From NCBI GenBank assembly GCA_023435335.1, contig JAEYRU010000250.1, forward strand, positions 1 to 6,411: DNA of 6,411 nucleotides, read 5' to 3'. Position numbers and translations under genes: made by a program. The notes under the pieces were generated by a model. The model searched no databases. It had not been told where the DNA came from and worked only from the letters and a program-made list of their open reading frames with translations. Numbering within the stretch: position 1 is the first letter of the stretch; each line of letters starts with the position of its first letter. This DNA comes from Pseudomonadota bacterium (GTDB lineage: Bacteria; Pseudomonadota; Alphaproteobacteria; Rhizobiales; Rhizobiaceae). This document shows, piece after piece, positions 1-5,226 of this stretch.

Positions 1-526
1 TGTAGATGAGCCAGGCCGCGCCCATCGCCGCATAGGAGGCGGCGAGGCACAGCGCCACCAGCAGTCCGAAGCCGATCGCCAGCCAGCCCTGTTCGAGCCC
101 CAGCACGTAAACGCCGAGCATGTAGCCTTGAGCCAGCGATGCCGTCAGCGAGCCTGCGAGGAAAAGCTTGTCCCAGCGATGCTTGCGGTGCAGCGGCACC
201 TTTGCGCGGAAATCGAACGCCACGCCGCGCAGGATCAGCCCGACGAGCAGCAGGAACACCGGAACGTAGAGCGCGGTCAGGATGATGCCGTGCGCGATCG
301 GGAAGGCGACGAGCAGGAGGCCCACCGCCAGCACCAGCCAGGTCTCGTTGGCATCCCAGAACGGCCCGATGGCCGCGATCATCGTATCCTTCTCGTCGTC
401 GGTCCCGGCGGAGAACAGGATGCCGATGCCGAGGTCGAAGCCGTCCAGCACGACGTAGATGAGGATCGAGAGCCCCATCAGCCCGGCGAAGACGAGCGGC
501 ATCAGAAATTGCCAGTCGATGGTCAT
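1..526 (-). CDS. cydB: Cytochrome bd quinol oxidase subunit II (CydB), 3' end cut by window
   Basis: This is the second subunit of the membrane-bound cytochrome bd oxidase, which oxidises quinol and reduces O2 to water without pumping protons. I read 175 codons from an ATG at 526-524 to the left edge; the C-terminal half lies outside the window. The N-terminus shows typical CydB signatures: a first helix (about residues 7-27) leading into VVLDGFDLGIG (25-35), then GPFWDANETWLVL (54-66) with W57, D58 and E61, and LILRGVAFDFR (97-107) with R100. Further hydrophobic segments lie at about 62-79, 81-99, 121-142 and 148-170. The start is well fixed: only one base separates it from the cydA stop, and its GGAGGG ribosome site (531-536) lies inside the last cydA codons, so translation is probably coupled. 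Subunit II identity is secure. Whether it should be called cioB instead of cydB is a naming matter tied to the short-loop CydA partner. Confidence 0.95.
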   Translation of the reverse strand, partial: MTIDWQFLMPLVFAGLMGLSILIYVVLDGFDLGIGILFSAGTDDEKDTMIAAIGPFWDANETWLVLAVGLLLVAFPIAHGIILTALYVPVFLLLVGLILRGVAFDFRAKVPLHRKHRWDKLFLAGSLTASLAQGYMLGVYVLGLEQGWLAIGFGLLVALCLAASYAAMGAAWLIY

Positions 527-527
527 G

Positions 528-1904
528 TCACCCTCCCTCCCGGGCCTGCATCGGCTGCGCCATCGCTCGGCCCTCCACGCCCGGCAGCGGCGAGCGGTCG
601 CCGTCCCTGGCCGCTTTCCTTGCGAGATGCACCAGCACGCCCAGATAGACGAAGAGCAGCACCACGTAGAGCAGGATGTAGCCGGCGAGCGTCGCTGCTA
701 CCGTTCCGCCCGCGACGGGGCCGACCGCGTCGGCGGTGCGCAACACGCCCGTGACCAGCCAGGGCTGCCGGCCGATCTCGGTGGTGTACCAGCCGGCCAG
801 CGTCGCGACCCACCCGGAAAAGGCCATGGGCACCATAAGATAGGCGAGCGGGCGCGGCATGACGCCCCTGCGGAACAGGTACAGGGCCGCCGTCCACGAG
901 GTTGCCAGCATGAGGAGGCCAATGCCGACCATGATGCGGAACGAGAAGAAGAGCGGCACCACCGGCGGGTGCTCGCCCTCGAACTGGTCGAGGCCGGGCA
1001 CCACGCCCTCGGCCGAGTGCATGAGGATCCAGCTGCCTAGCGTCGGGATCGCGATCTCGTAGAAATTCTCGCGAGCTTCCTCGCTCGGCCATGCGAGAAA
1101 AACGAAGGGCGCGCGGGGCTGGGTCTTCCAGTTCGCTTCCATCGCCGCGATCTTTGCCGGCTGGTGCTCGAGCGTGTTCAACCCGTGCAGGTCGCCTGCC
1201 ACGATCTGGATGGGGATCAGGATCGCGCCCAGCGCCACGCCCGTGCGCAGCGCCTTCCACATGGATTCGGCGCGGTCGCCGGCAAGGTAGCGCAGCGCCG
1301 ACAGGCCGGCGATGAGGAACGCGACGGTCAACCCCGAGGCCAGAAGCATGTGGACCAGCCGGTACGGGAATGACGGGTTGAACACCACCGCCCACCAGTC
1401 CGTGGCGTAGGCCACACCATCGCGCATCTCAAAGCCGGCCGGCGTCTGCATCCAGGAGTTCAGCGCCAGGATCCACACCGCCGACATGGTGGTGCCGAAG
1501 GCCACGAGGAAGGTGGCCAGCGTATGCACCCGGTTCGACACGCGGCGGAAGCCGAACAGCATGATCCCAAGGAACACCGCCTCGAGGAAGAACGCGGTCA
1601 GCACCTCGTAGGCGAGCAGCGGGCCGGCAATATTGCCCACCGTCTCCATGAAGCCCGGCCAGTTGGTGCCGAACTGGAAGCTCATGGTGACGCCGGAAAC
1701 CACGCCCAGGGCGAAGGAGAGCGCGAACACCTTCACCCAGAAGAAATAGGCCCGCATCCAGGCCAGGTCGCCGGTGCGGTTGAAACGCAGCTTGAAGAAG
1801 AGCAGCACCCAGCCGAGCGCGATGGTGATCGTAGGAAACAGGATGTGGAAGGAGATGTTTGCGCCGAACTGGATGCGCGAGAGCATGACCGGATCGAAAT
1901 CCAT
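528..1904 (-). CDS. cydA: Cytochrome bd quinol oxidase subunit I (CydA), short Q-loop type
   Basis: This 458-residue catalytic subunit of cytochrome bd oxidase carries the quinol site and the hemes b558, b595 and d. Residues matching the known E. coli ligands are present: H20 (ANISFH, E. coli H19), E100 and E108 (EVLTAFFLEAVFLG), H185 (RLVHMLLAS, H186) and M325 (SFRIMVGIG, M393). The N-terminal Q-loop keeps GDLHG (237-241), K251 and E256, matching E. coli K252 and E257. The distance from this Lys to the heme b558 Met is 74 residues here against 141 in E. coli, so the C-terminal Q-loop insertion is missing. That accounts for the total length of 458 versus 522. Short-loop CydA proteins include the cyanide-insensitive CioA group, but insensitivity cannot be read from sequence. 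The start has an AAAGGCGG ribosome site at 1911-1918. The gene leads an operon with cydB and is preceded by a promoter at 1952-1980. Confidence 0.96.
   Translation of the reverse strand: MDFDPVMLSRIQFGANISFHILFPTITIALGWVLLFFKLRFNRTGDLAWMRAYFFWVKVFALSFALGVVSGVTMSFQFGTNWPGFMETVGNIAGPLLAYEVLTAFFLEAVFLGIMLFGFRRVSNRVHTLATFLVAFGTTMSAVWILALNSWMQTPAGFEMRDGVAYATDWWAVVFNPSFPYRLVHMLLASGLTVAFLIAGLSALRYLAGDRAESMWKALRTGVALGAILIPIQIVAGDLHGLNTLEHQPAKIAAMEANWKTQPRAPFVFLAWPSEEARENFYEIAIPTLGSWILMHSAEGVVPGLDQFEGEHPPVVPLFFSFRIMVGIGLLMLATSWTAALYLFRRGVMPRPLAYLMVPMAFSGWVATLAGWYTTEIGRQPWLVTGVLRTADAVGPVAGGTVAATLAGYILLYVVLLFVYLGVLVHLARKAARDGDRSPLPGVEGRAMAQPMQAREGG
531..536 (-). promoter_or_regulatory. Ribosome binding site of cydB inside cydA end
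   Basis: On the minus strand GGAGGG lies four bases before the cydB ATG and is formed by the last glycine codons of cydA. The arrangement suggests translational coupling of the two oxidase subunits. Confidence 0.75.
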
Positions 1905-1910
1905 GCCGGA

Positions 1911-1918
1911 CCGCCTTT
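1911..1918 (-). promoter_or_regulatory. Ribosome binding site of cydA
   Basis: On the minus strand AAAGGCGG precedes the cydA ATG by six bases. It supports the 1904 start, which also gives the usual CydA N-terminus with the heme-ligand His at residue 20. Confidence 0.65.
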
Positions 1919-1951
1919 CGTTGTTCCGGGCAGCGCAATGCCGCCGCGTCC

Positions 1952-1980
1952 AAGATAGGGCGGGCCGGCAAGGCGGTCAA
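1952..1980 (-). promoter_or_regulatory. Putative sigma70-type promoter of cydAB
   Basis: On the minus strand TTGACC (1980-1975, 5 of 6 to the -35 consensus) is followed after 17 bases by TATCTT (1957-1952, 4 of 6 to the -10 consensus). A transcript would start near 1945 and carry a leader of about 40 bases before the cydA ATG. I saw no FNR-type TTGAT-N4-ATCAA box in the 1905-2095 intergenic stretch. Oxygen control, if any, would have to use another regulator. Confidence 0.5.
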
Positions 1981-2025
1981 AGCCGCGAACCGGCACGGGG
2001 CGGAATGTCGCGCCGTCCAGTCCGC

Positions 2026-2053
2026 TTGACGCCAGCGGCATCGGGGCGCAAAT
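2026..2053 (+). promoter_or_regulatory. Weak candidate promoter for the small membrane protein gene
   Basis: TTGACG at 2026-2031 is a good -35 match, but the hexamer 16 bases later, GCAAAT (2048-2053), matches the -10 consensus at only three positions. It sits about 40 bases upstream of the ATG at 2096, which is a sensible place. The call is tentative. Confidence 0.22.
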
Positions 2054-2095
2054 GGTCCCTCTGTCGGCCTCAAGCCGCTGTTCGGGGCATCCTTC

Positions 2096-2434
2096 ATGAC
2101 ACTATTGGGCATGGCGCAGCTCGGCCTCTCGACCGTCATCTTCCTGCTGGCCGCGACGGCCGCCAAGGCGTGGGCGCTGGCGCCTTCCAACTGGCGGCTG
2201 GTGCTGGTGCTCGCGCTCTACACGGTCGGCAACCTCATCATGCTGCGCCTGATCCGCGACTTCGGCATGGGCATCGCGCTAAGCCTCTCGGCGGTCATCC
2301 AGCTGGTCGCAGTCAATGTGGTCGCATTCGCCTGGTTCGGCGAACGCATCGGCGCATTGCAGGGTGTCGGCATTGCGCTTGCCATCGCTGCGGTGGCGCT
2401 GATCACGCTCGGCCCCTACCTCACCGCTCGCTGA
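2096..2434 (+). CDS. Small four-helix DMT/SMR-like membrane protein
   Basis: This 112-residue, very hydrophobic protein has about four transmembrane helices, near residues 8-28, 35-55, 60-80 and 87-107. The segment from GNLIMLRLIRDFGMGIALSLS (45-65) through FGERIGALQGVGIALAIAAV (81-100) has the rhythm of the drug/metabolite transporter superfamily: an end-of-helix GER, then a Gly/Ala-rich final helix. Its size is that of one DMT repeat, as in small multidrug resistance proteins and ArnE/ArnF-type flippase subunits, so it would presumably work as a dimer. The helix-1 glutamate of EmrE-type drug exporters is absent; that helix has no acidic residue. The substrate is therefore unknown. The start is uncertain, because no clear ribosome site precedes 2096 and a second in-frame ATG lies at 2111. 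It is transcribed divergently from cydA across 191 bp, with no obvious functional link. Confidence 0.72.
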   Translation: MTLLGMAQLGLSTVIFLLAATAAKAWALAPSNWRLVLVLALYTVGNLIMLRLIRDFGMGIALSLSAVIQLVAVNVVAFAWFGERIGALQGVGIALAIAAVALITLGPYLTAR

Positions 2435-2464
2435 CGTCTGCCTCATCTGTCGCCCGCCGCCGGT

Positions 2465-2495
2465 AACTTGACCGTGAAGCGGGTCAACTTGCCCG
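2465..2495 (+). repeat. Direct repeat, 21-bp period, upstream of the PQQ dehydrogenase
   Basis: AACTTGACCG at 2465-2474 recurs as AACTTGCCCG at 2486-2495, nine of ten bases identical and exactly 21 bp apart, which is two helical turns. Between them GGTCAA (2482-2487) forms an inverted partner to TTGACC (2468-2473). The element lies about 70-100 bp upstream of the dehydrogenase ATG, where an operator could sit. The only support is this pattern; chance is possible in a short region. Confidence 0.4.
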
Positions 2496-2551
2496 ATCCG
2501 CGCACTACCTTGTCGGCATGGGCGCGGGCGGGCGCAGTTTATGACAGTCAC

Positions 2552-2557
2552 AAGGAG
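2552..2557 (+). promoter_or_regulatory. Ribosome binding site fixing the dehydrogenase start
   Basis: AAGGAG lies six bases before the ATG at 2564. It decides the start against the longer reading from a TTG at 2468, which would place 32 non-signal-like residues ahead of the export signal. Confidence 0.85.
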
Positions 2558-2563
2558 CCGCGA

Positions 2564-3736
2564 ATGAACCGCACCATTCTCAGCCTCGCTCTCTCGCCGC
2601 TGGCGCTGGCCGTCGCCGCGCCCGCTCATGCGGTGAGCGAGACATACGAGACCGAAGGCCCGGCGATCCGCGTCGAGACCTTCGCCGAGGGGCTGCGCAA
2701 TCCCTGGGCGATCGCCTTCCTGCCCGATGGCGGGATGCTGGTCACAGAGCGCAGCGGCAGCCTGCGCACCATCTCCGAGGACGGCGCGCTCTCCGAGCCG
2801 ATATCCGGCGTGCCGGAGGTGGATGCCCGCGACCAGGGCGGCCTGCTCGACGTGGCGCTCGACCCCGCATTCGCCGAGAACAGGCTGGTCTATGTGAGCT
2901 ATGCCGAAGCCGGCGAAGGCGGCAACGGCACCGCGGTGGCGCGCGGCGTGCTCAGCGAGGACATGACCGCGCTTGAGAATGTCGAGGTCATCTTCCGCCA
3001 GCAGCCGAAGGTGCAGAGCACCAAGCATTTCGGGTCGCGCCTGGTCTTCGACGGCGAGGGCCACCTCTTCGTCGCGCTCGGCGAGCGCTCCGACGCCCAG
3101 TTCCGCACGCAGGCGCAGGACCTCGACTCGCATCTCGGCAAGATCGTGCGGATCAACCCGGACGGCGGTGTGCCGGACGACAACCCCTTCGTCGGCCAGG
3201 ACGGCGCGCTGCCGGAGATCTGGGCCTACGGTGTGCGTAACGTCCAGGCTGCCGCCATCAATCCCCAGACCGGGGTGCTGTGGGAGATCGAGCACGGGCC
3301 GCGCGGCGGCGACGAGCTCAACATCATCGAGGCGGGGGCCAACTACGGCTGGCCCGCCGTTACGCTGGGCGTCGAGTACAGCGGAAATCCCCTGCCAGAC
3401 GCTGCCGAGAGTCGTGCAGGCATGATCGACCCGGTCTATTCCTGGACGCCGGTCATCGCTCCGTCCGGCATGATCTTCTACGACGGCGAGGCGTTTCCCG
3501 ACTGGCAGGGCAACTTGTTCGTCGGTGGGCTCGCCTCGACGGCGCTGGTGCGGCTGACCCTCGACGGCGATTCGGTAACCGGCGAGGAGCGCCTGCTCGA
3601 GCCGCTGGGACTGCGCATCCGCGATGTCGCGCAGGGGCCGGCCGGCGCGATCTACGTCGCCACGGACCACTCCAGCGGGGAAATCCTGCGCATCTCGCCC
3701 GCCGACGAAGCCGCGACGGGCGCCACGAGCGAATAG
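2564..3736 (+). CDS. Exported PQQ-dependent aldose-type sugar dehydrogenase (YliI/Asd-like)
   Basis: This 390-residue six-bladed beta-propeller dehydrogenase of the soluble glucose dehydrogenase family (COG2133) is expected to oxidise aldose sugars or related aldehydes in the periplasm with PQQ as cofactor. Residues 1-23 form a signal peptide ending in AHA, so cleavage before V24 is likely. Family landmarks follow: LRNPWAIAFLPDGGMLVTER (44-63), QGGLLDVALDP (91-101), KHFGSRLVFD (154-163) with H155 in the place of the soluble GDH catalytic His144, ALGERSD (171-177), GVRNVQAA (223-230) with R225 like GDH Arg228, EHGPRGGDELN (243-253) and WTPVIAPSGM (294-303). Both GDH equivalences come from motif recall, not alignment. 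Length fits E. coli YliI-type proteins rather than the longer Acinetobacter enzyme. No PQQ biosynthesis gene is visible, so the cofactor is made elsewhere or taken up. The gene may be transcribed alone or with the small membrane gene 129 bp upstream. Exact substrate and electron acceptor are unknown. Confidence 0.93.
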   Translation: MNRTILSLALSPLALAVAAPAHAVSETYETEGPAIRVETFAEGLRNPWAIAFLPDGGMLVTERSGSLRTISEDGALSEPISGVPEVDARDQGGLLDVALDPAFAENRLVYVSYAEAGEGGNGTAVARGVLSEDMTALENVEVIFRQQPKVQSTKHFGSRLVFDGEGHLFVALGERSDAQFRTQAQDLDSHLGKIVRINPDGGVPDDNPFVGQDGALPEIWAYGVRNVQAAAINPQTGVLWEIEHGPRGGDELNIIEAGANYGWPAVTLGVEYSGNPLPDAAESRAGMIDPVYSWTPVIAPSGMIFYDGEAFPDWQGNLFVGGLASTALVRLTLDGDSVTGEERLLEPLGLRIRDVAQGPAGAIYVATDHSSGEILRISPADEAATGATSE

Positions 3737-3755
3737 CCTAGCACTGACTTCTGGC

Positions 3756-3785
3756 AACCCTCCCCCGCGCAGGCGGGGGAGGGTT
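3756..3785. terminator. Perfect 13-bp palindrome between convergent genes: bidirectional terminator or REP-like repeat
   Basis: The left arm AACCCTCCCCCGC (3756-3768) pairs perfectly with GCGGGGGAGGGTT (3773-3785) around a GCAG loop. It lies 19 bp after the dehydrogenase stop and 25 bp from the stop of the convergent DUF2306 gene, the classical place for a shared terminator. Neither strand has a long T run after the stem, so it may instead be, or also be, one copy of the C/G-rich intergenic palindromes common in alphaproteobacterial genomes. Only one copy is present here. Confidence 0.65.
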
Positions 3786-3810
3786 GGGTCGTCTCTGGCG
3801 CTGGCGCCGG

Positions 3811-4305
3811 TCATGCCGCCCGTATGGGCTCGCGCCTGGCCGCCAGGTGCATGGCGATCCCGCCGGCGACGATCGCGGCCGCTACTGCCACGCCGGCCAT
3901 CGGCAGCGGTCCGCCAAAGAACACCTCGAACATGATGCGACCCGGCAGGAAGGTGAAGAAGCCGGCGATCAGCAGCGCTCCGACATAGGTCGACTGCATG
4001 AGGCGCCGGTGCCCGACGATCTCGCGGGAGCGCGCCAGCCACACACCCCGGGCCAGCCCGACGAGGGTGGTGATGGAGAGCACGTGGATGGGACTCCACG
4101 GCCCGAACATGCGGATCGTGTGGATGAAGAAGGAGGAGATGCAGACCGCGAGCATGAGCCCGACCCAGATGCGGCCGCCAAGGCGGTGCAGCCGGTCGCC
4201 CTTCCTCCTGAACAGGACAATTGCGCCGAGCATGAAAGCGAGCACGGCGGCGACAACGTGGATCTGGATGGCGAGCGAAGCGTCGAGGAGCGGTTGCAGC
4301 GTCAT
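3811..4305 (-). CDS. DUF2306-type integral membrane protein
   Basis: This 164-residue membrane protein of unknown function resembles the DUF2306 family (COG5395-like). Hydrophobic segments lie at about residues 13-32, 45-63, 71-90, 106-128 and 137-155. Family-like features include IQIH (13-16), the KGDRLHRLGGRIWVG stretch (35-49) between helices 1 and 2, SSFFIHTIR (57-65), SPIHVLSI (71-78) and GHRRLM (98-103). Histidines at 16, 62 and 74 lie in or at the edge of helices; H40 and H99 lie in loops. I chose the ATG at 4305 because GGAAGA (4311-4316) is well placed before it. An in-frame ATG at 4380 would add 25 polar residues, lacks a ribosome site, and lies on the putative -35 of the divergent gene. 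The protein is divergent from the LytTR regulator gene and may be its target or partner; that is inference. Confidence 0.8.
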   Translation of the reverse strand: MTLQPLLDASLAIQIHVVAAVLAFMLGAIVLFRRKGDRLHRLGGRIWVGLMLAVCISSFFIHTIRMFGPWSPIHVLSITTLVGLARGVWLARSREIVGHRRLMQSTYVGALLIAGFFTFLPGRIMFEVFFGGPLPMAGVAVAAAIVAGGIAMHLAARREPIRAA

Positions 4306-4310
4306 GTCAT

Positions 4311-4316
4311 TCTTCC
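4311..4316 (-). promoter_or_regulatory. Ribosome binding site supporting the short DUF2306 start
   Basis: On the minus strand GGAAGA lies five bases before the ATG at 4305. No comparable site precedes the alternative ATG at 4380, so it decides the start choice. Confidence 0.5.
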
Positions 4317-4373
4317 ATTGGCTGGTTTCGAAGCTGATGTCGGCACGCGCCGCCTCCGGCGTTGCGGCCGCGC

Positions 4374-4401
4374 TGGACATCGATTAGGGCGCCGCTAGAC
4401 T
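4374..4401 (+). promoter_or_regulatory. Putative sigma70-type promoter of the LytTR gene
   Basis: TGGACA (4374-4379, 5 of 6 to the -35 consensus) and TAGACT (4396-4401, 4 of 6 to the -10 consensus) are 16 bases apart. Transcription would start near 4408, giving a leader of about 33 bases before the GTG start. It lies in the control region shared with the divergent DUF2306 gene. Confidence 0.42.
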
Positions 4402-4430
4402 TCGCCTCAAACGTCTCTTCGCGGACGACC

Positions 4431-4434
4431 GGAG
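4431..4434 (+). promoter_or_regulatory. Ribosome binding site fixing the GTG start of the LytTR gene
   Basis: GGAG lies six bases before the GTG at 4441. The next in-frame ATG, at 4468, has no such site, so the GTG start is preferred. Confidence 0.6.
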
Positions 4435-4440
4435 CCATTC

Positions 4441-5226
4441 GTGACCGACCGCCCCCTGCATTTCACGATGCGCGAATTGCAGCGCCTCGCCTTCGCTCCG
4501 CGCTTCTGGGCGGCGATTGCCGGGGCATCGCTGCTGCTCGGCCTGGTCGGCCCGTTCGGAACCTATGAGGGGCTGCGCCTGCCGGCGCGGCTCGCCTATT
4601 GGGCGGCGACGGCGGTCGCTACCTATTTCACCGGCGTGGCCGCCGTGTTCCTGCAGGTGCAACTCTTCTCGCCCGGCCGCATGCCAGGCGTCGCTCACTT
4701 CGCGCTGTTCGGCGCGGTCGCCGGCATCCCCGTCGCCGCCGTGGTCTGGCTGATCAACACGGCCGTGTTCGAGAGCGGCGGACGGGCCATTCCGTTCCTG
4801 CCGCTGCTCGCCTACTGCATCGCCATCGCCGCGGTGGTGACGGCCCTGGTGGCCCTGTTCAGCGAGCAGTACGAAAAGGCGACGCGGGCGGAGGCTTCGC
4901 CCTCAGCCCCCAGGCGTCCGCGCATCCTCGACCGGTTGCCGCCGCAGGCTCGCGGCGAGCTCAGCCACCTCACGGTGCAGGACCACTATGTCGACATCCG
5001 CACCGACAGGGGCGGAGCGCTGGTGCTGATGCGCCTGGCCGACGCCATCGCCGAGACCGAAGGCATGGCCGGACTGCAGATCCACCGTTCGCACTGGATC
5101 GCTATCGGGCAGGTCGCGCAGTCGGTGCGCCTGGGCGGCCGGCTGATGCTGAAGATGAAGGACGGGACGATGCTTCCCGTCAGCCGCTCCTACATGGAGG
5201 AGGTACGCGCTGCCGGGCTGGCCTGA
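4441..5226 (+). CDS. Membrane-anchored LytTR-family transcriptional regulator
   Basis: This 261-residue one-component regulator starts at GTG. The N-terminal half has four predicted membrane helices, near residues 22-42, 52-74, 86-108 and 117-140. A polar, proline-rich linker (about 141-166) joins them to a C-terminal LytTR DNA-binding domain (about 168-258). LytTR landmarks are LSHLTVQDHYVDIRT (174-188), the AIAETEG helix (202-208), GLQIHRSHWIA (211-221) and LPVSRSYMEEVR (245-256). There is no receiver domain or kinase partner, so the membrane part is presumably the sensor or anchor and DNA binding happens from the membrane. LytTR domains typically bind pairs of short direct repeats; I could not identify such a pair with confidence here. 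It is divergent from the DUF2306 gene across 135 bp, which makes that gene the natural first candidate target, together with autoregulation. Its stop lies inside the end of the convergent hydrolase gene. Confidence 0.9.
   Translation: MTDRPLHFTMRELQRLAFAPRFWAAIAGASLLLGLVGPFGTYEGLRLPARLAYWAATAVATYFTGVAAVFLQVQLFSPGRMPGVAHFALFGAVAGIPVAAVVWLINTAVFESGGRAIPFLPLLAYCIAIAAVVTALVALFSEQYEKATRAEASPSAPRRPRILDRLPPQARGELSHLTVQDHYVDIRTDRGGALVLMRLADAIAETEGMAGLQIHRSHWIAIGQVAQSVRLGGRLMLKMKDGTMLPVSRSYMEEVRAAGLA

Noticed and set aside
523..1395. A 290-codon minus-strand frame and several plus-strand frames across cydA
   Set aside because: They overlap cydA, whose heme ligands and membrane helices are unambiguous. 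The alternatives are low-complexity, Arg/Ala/Pro-rich and lack ribosome sites.
1933..1947. Possible RegA/PrrA-like redox regulator site between the cydA promoter and ATG
   Set aside because: It resembles a recalled degenerate consensus with a mismatch, but such GC-rich loose motifs occur often by chance in this base composition and it lies downstream of the likely transcription start.
2468..2563. TTG-initiated N-terminal extension of the dehydrogenase
   Set aside because: The ATG at 2564 has AAGGAG six bases upstream and begins a classical signal peptide; the extension would bury that signal and overlaps the candidate operator repeats.
2279..4099. A 606-codon open frame on the minus strand across the dehydrogenase gene
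   Set aside because: It runs antisense to a clear dehydrogenase gene and into the DUF2306 gene. Its translation is Arg/Gly/His/Asp-rich without a recognisable domain, as expected for a shadow frame in high-GC DNA.
4306..4380. 25-residue N-terminal extension of the DUF2306 protein
   Set aside because: No ribosome site precedes the ATG at 4380, the added residues are polar and not family-like, and the stretch overlaps the candidate -35 of the LytTR promoter.
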